Of a DNA stretch of 64,000 bases, positions 45,989-55,389 are shown piece by piece. The position numbers were made by a program, and so were the translations under genes. Within the stretch, counting starts at the first letter, position 1. Every line of letters begins with the position of its first letter. Below the pieces are notes generated by a model. That model saw only the letters and a program-made list of their open reading frames with translations, had not been told where the DNA came from and ran no database searches. This stretch comes from Devosia sp. MC521 (GTDB taxonomy: Bacteria; Pseudomonadota; Alphaproteobacteria; Rhizobiales; Devosiaceae): contig NZ_CP059902.1 of the NCBI RefSeq assembly GCF_014127105.1, positions 1,025,001 to 1,089,000 on the forward strand, in the 5' to 3' direction.

Positions 45989-46443
45989 CTGACCTCATAA
46001 GTAGTTACGTTAATAATAAAGCCGATCCTGGCTCCAATATTATCACAATTGAAAAAGGATAAGCAAATATATTGCCCGGGACAAAGCTGGGCCCAGTCAC
46101 AATATCTGCTGCATGTTTATGTTGGATATAATGGTAGGTCAGCGAATATGACATTTCAACCGCAAAAATGACAAAATGTGGATTTGCTGCCCTGAGGGCG
46201 GGCGGCGGTATTCTTGGACTTTCGGGTTCAGAGCCGTCAAAATCTGGAGAAATACAGGGCCTGGGCCTTGGCATTGCCGGGCCTGGAGCAGACCTCCAAC
46301 TCTCCTACCAGGAAGGTCCACATTCGACCCCATTTCTGCCATTTGGGCTGTCGCATCTAAGTACTGAAAGCTGCCAAGGCACTCCAAGAAACGTGGAATG
46401 TCCACATCTTGACACTGGCCCATAAATCCATAATCCTCGATAT
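45989..46443. promoter_or_regulatory. Divergent control region between proV and arsR
   Basis: This 455-bp stretch separates two divergent operons and should hold both promoters. Near arsR it has GTGGAATGTCCAC, an inverted repeat, at about 46393, and an AT-rich CGATATATGG just before the start, a plausible ArsR binding and minus-10 area. No gene is convincing; a 104-codon minus-strand frame at 46139-46453 runs through both control regions and was not called. Confidence 0.4.
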
Positions 46444-46806
46444 ATGGAATCAAATTACGCTATCGAAATCTTCGCTGCGCTTTCGCAACCGACACGCCTC
46501 GAAACGCTCCGTCTCCTTATAGAGCACGAGCCGGCGGGGCTTCCGGCCGGCGAGATCGCGCGCCGCCTGGAGGTACCGCAGAACACGATGTCCTCGCACC
46601 TGGCGATCCTTGCGCGCGCCGGGCTGGTCGAGTCGGAGCGTCACAGCCGCTCCATCATCTATCGCGCCGTCCTCGACCGCGTCCGCGAACTCACCAGCTT
46701 CCTGGTCCAGGACTGCTGCGGTGGTCGTCCGGAACTGTGTGAGCCGCTCGTCGCCGAATTCACCCTATGCTGCACCACCCCTTCGGAGGGAAAGAATGCC
46801 TGCTGA
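46444..46806 (+). CDS. arsR: ArsR-type arsenite-responsive repressor
   Basis: The 120-residue winged-helix repressor has LSQPTRLETLRLLIEHE and the recognition region VPQNTMSSHLAILARAGLV. Cysteine pairs near the C-terminus (QDCCGGRPELCEP and TLCCTTP) are candidate arsenite ligands, placed outside the DNA-binding helix as in some ArsR subtypes. It is the first gene of the operon and overlaps the next by 11 bp. Confidence 0.92.
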   Translation: MESNYAIEIFAALSQPTRLETLRLLIEHEPAGLPAGEIARRLEVPQNTMSSHLAILARAGLVESERHSRSIIYRAVLDRVRELTSFLVQDCCGGRPELCEPLVAEFTLCCTTPSEGKNAC

Positions 46807-47326
46807 TCGCGTCTACAACCTCCTGTTCCTCTGCACCGGAAACTCGGCTCGATCGATCCTAGGGGAAGCCCTGATCAACCATGTGGGTGGTGATCGCTTC
46901 CGCGGGTTTTCGGCCGGCTCGACGCCCAAGGGTGCGGTGCATCCCCTGACCCTGCAGACGCTGCGCAAGGCGGGAATCTCCACCGACGGCCTGCGCTCGA
47001 AGGCATGGGACGAGTTCGCGACGCCTGACGCGCCGAAGATGGACTTCGTCTTTACCGTCTGTGACAACGCCGCCGGCGAAGCCTGCCCGGTCTGGCCGGG
47101 ACATCCGGTGACGGCGCACTGGGGCATCGAGGACCCCGCCGCAGTCGAGGGCCCCGACTTCAAGAAGGAGGCTGCGTTCGACGACGCCTTGCGCTACCTG
47201 CGCAACCGCATCGCGGCCTTCATGAACCTGCCGCTGGCGACCATCGATCGGATGTCGCTCACCTCGAGGCTGCAAGGCATTGGCGCCATGGATGGCTCCA
47301 CCGGATCGGACAAAGGGGCGGCCTGA
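46796..47326 (+). CDS. Thioredoxin-type arsenate reductase (low-MW phosphatase fold)
   Basis: The 176-residue protein has the P-loop FLCTGNSARS near the N-terminus with its nucleophilic cysteine and arginine, and DFVFTVCDNAAGEACPVWPG with the further cysteines used in the thiol relay. It reduces arsenate to arsenite for export. A second, glutaredoxin-type ArsC is encoded three genes later, so the operon has both unrelated reductase types. Confidence 0.88.
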   Translation: MPADRVYNLLFLCTGNSARSILGEALINHVGGDRFRGFSAGSTPKGAVHPLTLQTLRKAGISTDGLRSKAWDEFATPDAPKMDFVFTVCDNAAGEACPVWPGHPVTAHWGIEDPAAVEGPDFKKEAAFDDALRYLRNRIAAFMNLPLATIDRMSLTSRLQGIGAMDGSTGSDKGAA

Positions 47327-47730
47327 TGCTTGAATACAAGGTTCACGCAAGGCGGGTCGACGCCAATGGCAGCCTCGCCACCTGCAAGGAGGCGGAATTG
47401 GTTATCGACACCGCCCTTGCGGGACGCCCGGACGCCTTCAATCCGGCCGAGTTGTTTCTCGCCTCGATAGCCGCCTGCATGCTCAAGGGCATCGAGCGGG
47501 TCAGCCCGATGCTGAAGTTCGAGCTTCGCGGGGTGGAGGTGAGCCTTGAGGCCAAGCGCCAGGATGCTCCGCCGCGCATCATCTCGGTCGATTACGTCCT
47601 GACGGTCGACAGTGACGAGTCCGACCAGAGGCTGGAACTGCTGCACACGAACGTACGCAAATACGGCACCATCTTCAACACCGTCGCCGAGGCTGCCGGT
47701 CTCAACGGCAAGCTGATCCGAAAGACCTGA
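47326..47730 (+). CDS. OsmC-family protein
   Basis: The 134-residue protein has the OsmC fold pattern: an N-terminal beta region, FNPAELFLASIAACMLKGIE with the resolving-type cysteine in the central helix, and RLELLHTNVRKYGTIFNTV near the end. OsmC proteins reduce organic hydroperoxides, but the usual second cysteine is not seen here, so peroxidase activity is uncertain. It starts on a TGATG overlap with the reductase gene. A link to arsenic-induced oxidative stress is inferred from position. Confidence 0.8.
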   Translation: MLEYKVHARRVDANGSLATCKEAELVIDTALAGRPDAFNPAELFLASIAACMLKGIERVSPMLKFELRGVEVSLEAKRQDAPPRIISVDYVLTVDSDESDQRLELLHTNVRKYGTIFNTVAEAAGLNGKLIRKT

Positions 47731-47734
47731 CCCC

Positions 47735-48796
47735 GTGTCCATCTTCGAACGCTACCTGACCCTTTGGGTCGCCATCTGCATCATTGTCGGGGTCGCCGCC
47801 GGCCATTTCCTGCCTTCGTTCTTCGAGGGCTTGGCCGCTCTCGAATATGCGCGGGTCAACCTGCCGATGGCGGTCCTGATCTGGCTGATGATCATCCCCA
47901 TGCTGGTGCGCATCGACTTCATGTCGCTGCGCCAGGTCGGCGCCTACTGGCGCGGTATTGGCGTCACCCTGTTCATCAACTGGGCCATCAAACCGTTCTC
48001 CATGGCATTGTTGGGCTGGCTTTTCATCGGCTGGCTGTTCCGCCCCCTGCTGCCGGAAACGCAGATCGACAGCTACATAGCCGGCCTTATCATCCTTGCC
48101 GCTGCACCCTGTACCGCCATGGTATTCGTGTGGTCCAACCTGACCCGGGGCGAGCCGCACTTCACCCTGTCGCAGGTGGCGCTCAACGACGCCATCATGG
48201 TGATAGCCTTCGCCCCCATCGTCGGCCTGCTGCTCGGTCTCTCCGCTATCACCGTCCCCTGGGACACGCTGCTGCTCTCGGTCGGGCTTTATATCGTCGT
48301 GCCGGTGATCGCCGCACAGCTCTACCGCCGCTGGCTGCTGGCCAACGGCGGGATCGACAAGATGAACCGGGCGCTTGCAGTCCTGCAGCCGATCTCCATT
48401 GCCTCATTGCTGCTGACCCTCGTCATGCTCTTCGGCTTCCAGGGCGAACAGATCATCGCCCAGCCCACGGTCATCCTGCTGCTGGCGGTGCCGATCCTGA
48501 TCCAGGTCTACTTCAACTCCGGCCTCGCCTACCTGCTGAACCGGGTGTCGGGGGAGCAGCACTGCGTTGCGGGACCGTCCGCCCTGATCGGTGCCTCGAA
48601 CTTCTTCGAGCTGGCAGTTGCCGCCGCCATCAGCCTGTTCGGCTTCAATTCCGGCGCAGCGCTTGCCACCGTTGTCGGCGTGCTGGTGGAAGTGCCGGTG
48701 ATGCTCTCGGTGGTCTGGATCGTGAACCGCACCAAGGGCTGGTACGAACGCGGTGCAGCCGTCAGCCGCAACACCGAAGCGAGGGCCGCCGAATGA
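47735..48796 (+). CDS. ACR3-type arsenite efflux permease
   Basis: The 353-residue membrane protein has about ten segments. Family landmarks are IPMLVRIDFMSLRQVG, APCTAMVFVWSNLTRGEPHF with the essential cysteine, and VAGPSALIGASNFFELAVA. It starts with GTG at 47735, four bases after the OsmC stop, and its stop overlaps the next start (ATGA). It exports arsenite made by the two reductases. Confidence 0.93.
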   Translation: MSIFERYLTLWVAICIIVGVAAGHFLPSFFEGLAALEYARVNLPMAVLIWLMIIPMLVRIDFMSLRQVGAYWRGIGVTLFINWAIKPFSMALLGWLFIGWLFRPLLPETQIDSYIAGLIILAAAPCTAMVFVWSNLTRGEPHFTLSQVALNDAIMVIAFAPIVGLLLGLSAITVPWDTLLLSVGLYIVVPVIAAQLYRRWLLANGGIDKMNRALAVLQPISIASLLLTLVMLFGFQGEQIIAQPTVILLLAVPILIQVYFNSGLAYLLNRVSGEQHCVAGPSALIGASNFFELAVAAAISLFGFNSGAALATVVGVLVEVPVMLSVVWIVNRTKGWYERGAAVSRNTEARAAE

Positions 48797-49215
48797 GCGT
48801 CACCATCTATCACAACCCCGACTGCGGCACGTCTCGCAACACCTTGGCGATGATCCGCCAGAGCGGCGTCGAGCCCGCGGTGATCGAATACCTCAAGACC
48901 CCGCCCGACCGGGCCACCGTCACCCGGCTGATCCGCGATGCCGGGCTCACTGTGCGCGAGGCGCTTCGAAAGAAGGATACACCCTTCGATGAACTCGGAT
49001 TGGCTGACCCCACCAGGACCGACGATGATTTGCTCGACGCGATCGCGGAACACCCAATCCTGCTCAACCGTCCCTTTGTGGTGACCCCGAGAGGCACGCG
49101 CCTATGCCGCCCCTCCGAGGTCGTGCTCGACATCCTCGAAAACCCTGAGATCGGCCCGTTCACCAAAGAGGACGGCGAGGTCATCATCAATGCAGAAGGG
49201 AGCCGGCTTGTCTGA
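48793..49215 (+). CDS. arsC: Glutaredoxin-type arsenate reductase
   Basis: The 140-residue enzyme begins [20 protein letters not shown], with the catalytic cysteine in the CGTSRN motif, and has [15 protein letters not shown] with the usual arginine residues for substrate binding. It converts arsenate to arsenite with glutathione and glutaredoxin. It overlaps both neighbours and so is part of one tightly packed operon. Confidence 0.92.
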   Translation: MSVTIYHNPDCGTSRNTLAMIRQSGVEPAVIEYLKTPPDRATVTRLIRDAGLTVREALRKKDTPFDELGLADPTRTDDDLLDAIAEHPILLNRPFVVTPRGTRLCRPSEVVLDILENPEIGPFTKEDGEVIINAEGSRLV

Positions 49216-49915
49216 TCTACCCAACGTCGTACCGGCCGCTCTCGAAGTTCCAGATTTCTCTCGTCTCAATGCTCCGAACCTGCAGCACAAGCCACGCATC
49301 CTGATGCTCTACGGCTCGCTGCGGGAGCGCTCCTATTCCCGGTTCCTGACCCTTGAAGGGCAGCGGCTGCTCGAAGCGTTCGGCGCCGAGGTCCGGGTCT
49401 TTCACGCTAACGGCTTGCCGCTGCCGAACGACGCACCGGACACTCACCCCAAGGTGCAGAAACTGCGTGAGGCCATGCTGTGGTCGGAGGGGCAGGTCTG
49501 GACGTCGCCCGAGCGACACGGTGCCATGAGCGCAGTGATGAAGGCGCAGATCGACTGGATACCGCTACCGGGAGGCGCCATCCGCCCCACGCAAGGTGGA
49601 ACCTTGGCAGTCATGCAGGTGTCGGGCGGGTCCCAGTCCTTCAACGCCGTGAACCAGATGCGTATCCTGGGCCGGTGGATGCGGATGGTCACCATCCCGA
49701 ACCAGTCGTCGGTGGCCAAGGCCTTCCAGGAGTTCGACGACGACGGACGCATGAGACCGTCGTCGTATTACGACAGGGTTGTCGACGTCATGGAAGAGCT
49801 GGTGAAGGTCACGCTGATCAATCGCGGCGTTTCCGGCTACCTGACCTCCCGCTACAGCGAGCGTAAAGAAACGGCAGCTAAACTTGAGGAGCGGGTCGGC
49901 ATTAAGTCGATCTAA
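49190..49915 (+). CDS. arsH: ArsH, NADPH-dependent FMN reductase for organoarsenicals
   Basis: The 241-residue flavoprotein has [20 protein letters not shown] (FMN phosphate loop), [20 protein letters not shown] and [20 protein letters not shown], all typical of ArsH, which oxidises trivalent organoarsenicals. The start at 49190 lies inside arsC by 26 bp. It is the last gene of the arsenic operon. Confidence 0.92.
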   Translation: MQKGAGLSDLPNVVPAALEVPDFSRLNAPNLQHKPRILMLYGSLRERSYSRFLTLEGQRLLEAFGAEVRVFHANGLPLPNDAPDTHPKVQKLREAMLWSEGQVWTSPERHGAMSAVMKAQIDWIPLPGGAIRPTQGGTLAVMQVSGGSQSFNAVNQMRILGRWMRMVTIPNQSSVAKAFQEFDDDGRMRPSSYYDRVVDVMEELVKVTLINRGVSGYLTSRYSERKETAAKLEERVGIKSI

Positions 49916-49996
49916 AACGCAGGTTGGCTCCAGAATTCGTCGATACGAGACGTCAGTTTTCGTAATGCGGACATTCCAAAGCAGCCTGTCAGCATT

Positions 49997-50086
49997 CCAC
50001 CCCTAATTCGCCGTAGCTCCGTTCAATCGGTAATGTCGGCTTTCCGGCAATCGCGAAACCCCGTTCAACGGCAGGAATGGGGCGCA
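49997..50086 (+). repeat. 90-bp right-end repeat, copy 2
   Basis: This sequence is identical to 28907-28996 and ends in the core AATGGGGCGCA. Together with the left integrase segment it defines cassette B. Confidence 0.85.
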
Positions 50087-50282
50087 ATGCCGACGTCCAT
50101 TCAATGGCTGCTTGTGGGGAGCGTTCGTTTCGAGTTGGACGTCCGATTTGGGGGCGGCTGATGACGCAAAGTTAGGGAACGCACCTATTCGATGCCTCGA
50201 TAAACTGCAATGATTGGTCAGAACCTGTGTCTCAGAATTAGGTTCTGACGCCGGGAAAAGCCTAGGCAGGGAGTGGCTCATG

Positions 50283-50612
50283 GCTTTGATACCGGCCCGC
50301 CGCGCTAGGCGCGCAATATGGATCAGGCAACTGGTCTCACCTTAATCGAGCAGATCATCATGTGGCTCGCGGTAGCCATAGACCTTGCCGCTCTACTGCC
50401 ACGCATCAGCGATCCGCTGGGTCTTTGGGAATGTCCTCCTGCGCCCGTTTGCTCAATGGGCCCCTAAGCCAAGCGTAAAAGCCTCTGGCGTGGATGCGCA
50501 GGCACCGGCACATAAAGCGCACACATTATTGAAGGCGACGCTCGATTGAAGGCGACGCTCGGCAACGAACGCGTACCTCACTTTGCATCCTTGGCTAAGT
50601 CGCAGCCGCTTT
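50283..50612 (-). pseudogene. Decayed IS3-family transposase fragment
   Basis: The minus strand reads, across frames, VRYAFVAERRLQ, MCRCLRIHARGFYAWLRGPL, SKRAQED and then SGKVYGYREPHDDLLD and IARLARRAGIKA, the start of an IS3-family OrfB. Just before it are traces of the OrfA end. Frameshifts, internal stops and a 17-bp tandem duplication (ATTGAAGGCGACGCTCG twice, near 50526-50559) make it non-functional. Confidence 0.75.
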
Positions 50613-50613
50613 C

Positions 50614-50875
50614 CTAAGGAACACTCACAGCTTCTGTCGCAGGCTCAAGATGATAGCCGAGGGAGTGGGCATGGCGCTGCAGATTGGCAAGAACCCGGCC
50701 GCGGTAGTCGTTATCATACGATGCAGTTTCCGTACCCTGATAGCGCATGCCGTGATGAAGGGAGTTGTAGAACTTTTAGCGACCTTACGGGCGGTGGCTG
50801 TTACCGCCTTCTGTTCGCCAATGCGCCCGGCCAAACGCCGATAGGAATGCCCCGCAAAAAAAACGGGGCATTGCC
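50614..50875 (-). pseudogene. Decayed IS110-family (IS1111 group) transposase C-terminus
   Basis: The minus strand reads HSYRRLAGRIGEQKAVTATA and then, one frame over, FYNSLHHGMRYQGTETASYD and RGRVLANLQRHAHSLGYHLE to a TAG at 50614. This is the typical end of IS1111-group transposases. A frameshift lies near 50780 and the N-terminal two thirds are missing. Confidence 0.75.
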
Positions 50876-51094
50876 AGAACACATTTAAGTAACCATGGGG
50901 GCTGAGGCTACCGGTGGCTCGCAAATCCAATCGGCTCCGTGTTTCGTAAATCTAAACTGAATGTTGCTGCTCCGCACACGGAGCCTTGCCTTGGGCCTTA
51001 TTTGGCTATGGTGGGAGGGATTATCCTAGCCAATGGGAAAGTTTGTATGTTGCGTACAGTAGTTGGGCGGCCCGATTATATGGGGGCACGCTAA

Positions 51095-52855
51095 GTGGCC
51101 CTTCAGTTTTTTCAGCGCGCAAAAGCGAAGCGAAATGCTATCAATGCTGATGCGATGGCGGCCCTGAACAAGTCGCAGGCTTTTATCGAGTTCGAGCTGG
51201 ACGGAACCATCATTACAGCCAACGACAATTTCTTGTCGGTGATGGGGTATAAGGTGGAAGAGGTCGCTGGCCGCCATCACAGCATGTTCCTCGAGAACGA
51301 TTATGCCAACTCTCCGGAATATAGAAAGTTTTGGGACAAACTGGCCGCGGGTGAGTTTCAGCGCGCGCGCTTCAAACGGCTTGGCAAGGGCGGCAAAGAA
51401 GTCTGGATTGAAGCCTCCTACAATCCGCTGATCGACGCTGACGGCAATGCCTACCGGATCATCAAAGTGGCGAGTGATGTCACCGCCCGTCACAAGGAAT
51501 CTTCGGACGCGCGCGGTCAGATCAGCGCCATATCGCGCTCCCAAGCCGTTATCGAATTCGAGCTTGATGGCACTATTATCTCGGCCAATGAGAACTTCTG
51601 CAGAGCGCTGGGTTATCGGCTCGATGAAATTCGCGGCCAACATCACAGCATGTTCGTCAACCCGATCGAAGCGTCCGGAGCGCAATACATAGAGTTCTGG
51701 CGCAGTCTCAGCATGGGTGAGTTTTCGTCGAATGAATATAAGCGCATCGGCAAAGATGGCAGAGTGGTGTGGATCCAAGCATCCTACAATCCGATCTTCG
51801 ATGCCAACGGGCGTCCCTACAAAGTGGTCAAATACGCAACGGACATCACCGAGCGTAAGATGGCCGTCAATGCGCTTAGTCATGCATTGAATTTGCTGGC
51901 TCAGGGACATTTGGACTGTCATATCACCGAGGCGTTTCCCGGCGAATTGGCGCAGGTTCGCACGGCGTTCAACGACACCGTGAGCCGGTTTGGCAATCTC
52001 GTACAAGAACTGCGGGGCACGACGACGGCGCTGCGGTCGGCGACTGGCGAAATCCTTGCCGGAACAAATGATTTAGCCGAGCGGACGATGCGGCAGGCCA
52101 CCGCAATTGCCGACACCAGTTCGGCTATCGAGCAGCTTTCACAGGCCGTAACGGAAAATGCGCATCGTGCGGAAGCCGCCCGGGCAAATGCTAAGAATGT
52201 GTCTGACGATGCCGTCGACGCTGGCGATGTTATGGGCCAGGCGCATCAGGCCATGGAAGACGTGACGGTTCAGGCCGCGAAAATCTCCAACATCATCGGT
52301 ATGATTGATGAAATCGCATTTCAGACCAATCTTTTGGCGCTCAATGCCTCTGTAGAGGCGGCGCGCGCTGGCGATGCCGGTAAGGGCTTTGCCGTTGTAG
52401 CTGTGGAAGTCCGTCGGCTCGCGCAATCGGCCTCCAGCGCCTCCAGTGACATCAAGGTCCTCATCGAGCGATCAGCAGAGGCCGTCGCGACGGGGAGTAA
52501 GCTCGTTTCGGCAGCGGCTGATCGCTTGGTTGCGATGGTTACCCGCGTTCGGGGAAGTGCCGAACTCATGGAAGAGATCGCTCGCGCCAATGGCGAGCAG
52601 GCCAGTGCCATCTCCGGCGTCAACTCAGCTGTCCGGAAGATGGATGAGATGACACAGCACAATGCAGCGCTTGTCGAGGAAACCAACGCGGCGATTGAGC
52701 AGACTGAAGGCCAGGCGAGCCGTGTCGATAGTCTCGTTGAGTTTTTCGTGGTTGGGACTGAAGCACGGGTTCATTACAAAACCTTCCCAGTGCGAAATTT
52801 AAAACCTGTAGCGAGCCGGGGAGCGCTCACTCACCGAGTCCAAACGCCGTCCTGA
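51095..52855 (+). CDS. Soluble methyl-accepting chemotaxis protein with two PAS domains
   Basis: The 586-residue receptor starts with GTG at 51095 and has no membrane segment. Two PAS domains follow each other (about residues 25-145 and 148-265), each with a FELDGTII strand and GRHHSMF or GQHHSMF helix and ending in a PAC segment. A HAMP-like linker and signalling domain come next, with the tip sequence [20 protein letters not shown]. Two near-identical PAS units suggest internal duplication. It may sense redox state or a small ligand in the cytoplasm. No other che gene is nearby. Confidence 0.9.
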   Translation: MALQFFQRAKAKRNAINADAMAALNKSQAFIEFELDGTIITANDNFLSVMGYKVEEVAGRHHSMFLENDYANSPEYRKFWDKLAAGEFQRARFKRLGKGGKEVWIEASYNPLIDADGNAYRIIKVASDVTARHKESSDARGQISAISRSQAVIEFELDGTIISANENFCRALGYRLDEIRGQHHSMFVNPIEASGAQYIEFWRSLSMGEFSSNEYKRIGKDGRVVWIQASYNPIFDANGRPYKVVKYATDITERKMAVNALSHALNLLAQGHLDCHITEAFPGELAQVRTAFNDTVSRFGNLVQELRGTTTALRSATGEILAGTNDLAERTMRQATAIADTSSAIEQLSQAVTENAHRAEAARANAKNVSDDAVDAGDVMGQAHQAMEDVTVQAAKISNIIGMIDEIAFQTNLLALNASVEAARAGDAGKGFAVVAVEVRRLAQSASSASSDIKVLIERSAEAVATGSKLVSAAADRLVAMVTRVRGSAELMEEIARANGEQASAISGVNSAVRKMDEMTQHNAALVEETNAAIEQTEGQASRVDSLVEFFVVGTEARVHYKTFPVRNLKPVASRGALTHRVQTPS

Positions 52856-53652
52856 TCTCTTGGCTTATTGGCGATGGCTCGACGCTGCGCCTTTACGCCA
52901 ACCTTGCGCACTACGCGCAGTCGGATGTGCCCCGGTTGTCGGCAGGGAGTCTATCTCCGCAGCCTTGCCGACGCGGACCGCCTCGGCGCATTGTCGGTAC
53001 TGTGGGCTATAGAGGTTTAGCGCTGCAGCGTTAATTACAAACTCAATTGTTCGCAACTAAGGGGCCGCCCGGCCATTGGCGGGGTGCATGCCGCGGCGTT
53101 CTGACGGGACGGCGGTGCGCAGAATGCCCCAGAGATACTTCTTCGGGAGGCCCGGGCCATTGCCTCTTGATGCGTCATCGTCTGACGTAGCGGCCTGGAG
53201 CCGATTGTCGGCTCACTGTCCCAACTACGACGCTTTTAGTATCTCTGACGAACGGCAGCTTTTAAGTAGTACTACAAGGCCGCTTGACGTCTCAAATGGG
53301 GGCGTAACTGGCAGGTTGGGTGACCAGGATAGAGCAGCTTTTCCAATTTCTCCGCAGCCATGAAACTACGATCTGATTTCTGAAACAGCGTGAAGCACCT
53401 GTTCTGGGTCTTTCGTAACTCAAAGAGAGCCAAAATTCTCCTAGGTCGAAAATTTTGTTGTCCGACAGGAGTACCGGGTCGCACAAACACTGTCACATCC
53501 TGATGATAAAGGTATATGATGCATCGCTTTTTGGTGCCACGAATGATCGTATCTCTTCGGCTGTCAGGAGTGCGTGAAGGTCGCTCACGAAGGCCACTAA
53601 AGGTCTGGCCGCACTGCTGATACTAGGTCTTTCTTTCGTGACCTCGTTACCT
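52856..53652. other. Gene-poor stretch after the chemoreceptor
   Basis: No gene is supported. Short frames exist on both strands, but none has a ribosome site or a recognisable motif, and base usage looks non-coding. Confidence 0.45.
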
Positions 53653-54525
53653 TCATGTCATCCGCTTCTGCCTGAACGCGGCGCATAGGCTGGCCAGTCC
53701 ACCCAAAATCAATACCACAAGCACTGGTGGAAAGCCCAAGTACTCCCATGTGTCTGGTGACAGCGCGAAAAATGTTGTGCTCCACGGTTCTACCGGTTGT
53801 GGTGCGGTTTGGAACGCACTGAGCCAGAGCAATTGCAGTAGGACAGTGATCACTGCGGTGGTGATTGTGAGCACGAGCAAGAGGAAGGGGGATGTCCCTC
53901 GGTCGCGCTTGTCCAGCCAACGCCAAACCATCAGCCAAAGGAATATCCCCGGCAGTAAAAACGGCGTGCCAACGATCGAGCCGGGGGAGAGCAGGAAATG
54001 GATGAGGCCGGCGATCGTCGCCGTATAGGTGAGGCGGTGAAGGCGCCGCCAATTCTCGCCGCCCATGCGCTGAACGGCGCAGTCGAGCGAGGTGATGGTG
54101 AGGGCCGTGAAGATGAAAAGGGAGATAGTGGCGAGCCAAAGTGAGGGGCGGGACAGGCCTTCGATCAGCAGTGTCTCCACATTGTAGTACCGCAACCCAA
54201 TCCAAGCGTAGAGATGCACGACGAGGTAGAAGTAGCTGGCCACGCCGATCATGCGCCGAATTTGGAGGAGCTTACTCCACCGCAAAATCTTGCGTAAGGG
54301 CGTGATGGCCAGCGCTGCCAAAAGCAGGTATGCGGTCCAAAGTCCGGAATGGTAGATGAGCGGAATATAGGGTGAGGGGAAGTCCCATTCGCCCGATGTA
54401 AAGCCGTGAGCCAGCCACAGAGCAGGCAAGGCCAGAAGCACTAGCGTCAATGACTTTAGAGCTGAGAAGCGCCCCTGTGGGTCGAACAACGGCAGCAGTT
54501 GTAGAATAGATCCAGTACGCATGTG
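53653..54525 (-). CDS. MsrQ/YedZ-like haem-binding membrane protein (ferric reductase-like domain)
   Basis: The product (290 residues from MRTGSILQLLP) has about eight hydrophobic segments. Histidines lie in paired helices (YHSGLWTAYLLLAAL, YFYLVVHLYAWIG, RRLHRLTYTATIAGLIHF), the pattern that holds two b-type haems in ferric-reductase-like proteins. Longer starts (54558 or 54672) are possible. No MsrP partner is seen, so electron delivery to a methionine sulphoxide reductase is not established; an iron or haem role would fit its neighbours. Confidence 0.72.
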   Translation of the reverse strand, partial: HMRTGSILQLLPLFDPQGRFSALKSLTLVLLALPALWLAHGFTSGEWDFPSPYIPLIYHSGLWTAYLLLAALAITPLRKILRWSKLLQIRRMIGVASYFYLVVHLYAWIGLRYYNVETLLIEGLSRPSLWLATISLFIFTALTITSLDCAVQRMGGENWRRLHRLTYTATIAGLIHFLLSPGSIVGTPFLLPGIFLWLMVWRWLDKRDRGTSPFLLLVLTITTAVITVLLQLLWLSAFQTAPQPVEPWSTTFFALSPDTWEYLGFPPVLVVLILGGLASLCAAFRQKRMT

Positions 54526-54705
54526 AGGTCGAGGGCTCCCCATCGAGAGCGTCATCCTATTGCGCGTAGGAGGAAGAGTTCTGCCTGAAATAAATCTCCT
54601 TTGTGCAGCTTCATTCTGTTCGTGCTGTTTGTCTGCGCGTTTAGGCAGGCACTTGCGACCCCTGGGTAGCACTATTCGGCTTTAGTGAAATGGTGTGGGG
54701 TGGTG

Positions 54706-55389
54706 ATGAAGGTACCAGCGCTTTTTATGCTGCTGTTTAGCTTCGCCTTTGTGGGGCCGGCTTGGGCTCACGGTGTTGCAGGCGGAGACGCGGCATTTTT
54801 GGAGGCGTCGCGGGGCGTGGACATCGGTCCATACCTCTATCTCGGCGCCAAGCACATGTTCACCGGCTATGATCATTTGCTGTTTTTGCTTGGGGTGCTT
54901 TTCTACGTTTTCCGGATGAAAGACGTGGTGATTTACATCACCCTGTTTTCGCTCGGGCATTCGGCAACCCTGTTGCTCGGCGTACTGACTGGCCTGCACC
55001 TGGACGCGTATCTTGTAGACGCGGTGATCGGTCTTTCGGTCGTTTATAAGGCGTTGGACAATCTTGGCGGCGTGCAAAAACTGCTCGGCTTTGCGCCGAA
55101 CCAGCGCGCGATTGTGCTCGCCTTTGGTTTGGTTCACGGTTTTGGCTTGGCGACCAAATTGCAAGATATCAACCTGTCTCCCGATGGGCTGATAGCCAAC
55201 ATGGTCGCGTTCAACGTTGGCGTTGAGCTTGGCCAGCTTTCTGCGCTGGCGTTCATCTTGACGGCGTTGGCTCTTTGGAGAGCGCAGCCAAGCTTCTCCC
55301 GTCAGGCCGCTTTCATCAATGTTCTGATTATGGCTGCAGGCTTTGCGCTGACGGCTATCCAACTCATCGGCTTTTGGAGGCAAGTATGA
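54706..55389 (+). CDS. HupE/UreJ-family membrane protein
   Basis: The 227-residue protein has a signal-like first segment (ALFMLLFSFAFVGPAWAHGV) and six further hydrophobic segments. The block GAKHMFTGYDHLLFLLGVLF is the HupE/UreJ signature, and LVHGFGLATKLQ also fits. Family members are thought to carry nickel or related metals, though this subgroup is poorly studied. The stop overlaps the next start (ATGA), so the two are made together. GTG at 54685 is an alternative start. Confidence 0.8.
   Translation: MKVPALFMLLFSFAFVGPAWAHGVAGGDAAFLEASRGVDIGPYLYLGAKHMFTGYDHLLFLLGVLFYVFRMKDVVIYITLFSLGHSATLLLGVLTGLHLDAYLVDAVIGLSVVYKALDNLGGVQKLLGFAPNQRAIVLAFGLVHGFGLATKLQDINLSPDGLIANMVAFNVGVELGQLSALAFILTALALWRAQPSFSRQAAFINVLIMAAGFALTAIQLIGFWRQV

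Larger units (their letters stand above)
41587..50085 (-). mobile_element. Integrase-led cassette B carrying proVWX and an arsenic operon
   Basis: The left 758 bp match cassette A with two differences, the right 90 bp are identical to those of cassette A, and AATGGGGCGC occurs at both edges (41587-41596 and 50076-50085). Between are an osmolyte transporter and arsenic resistance genes. The unit lies beside a tRNA-Asp half and a broken integrase, so it inserted into older island DNA. Confidence 0.65.

Noticed and set aside
46139-46453. A 104-codon minus-strand frame between proV and arsR
   Set aside because: It would span both divergent promoters and overlaps the arsR start. It has no ribosome site or known motif.
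47764-49215. A long plus-strand frame across the arsenite permease
   Set aside because: The ACR3 frame has the membrane segments and motifs. This alternative is arginine- and histidine-rich, and only its last part coincides with the real arsC frame.
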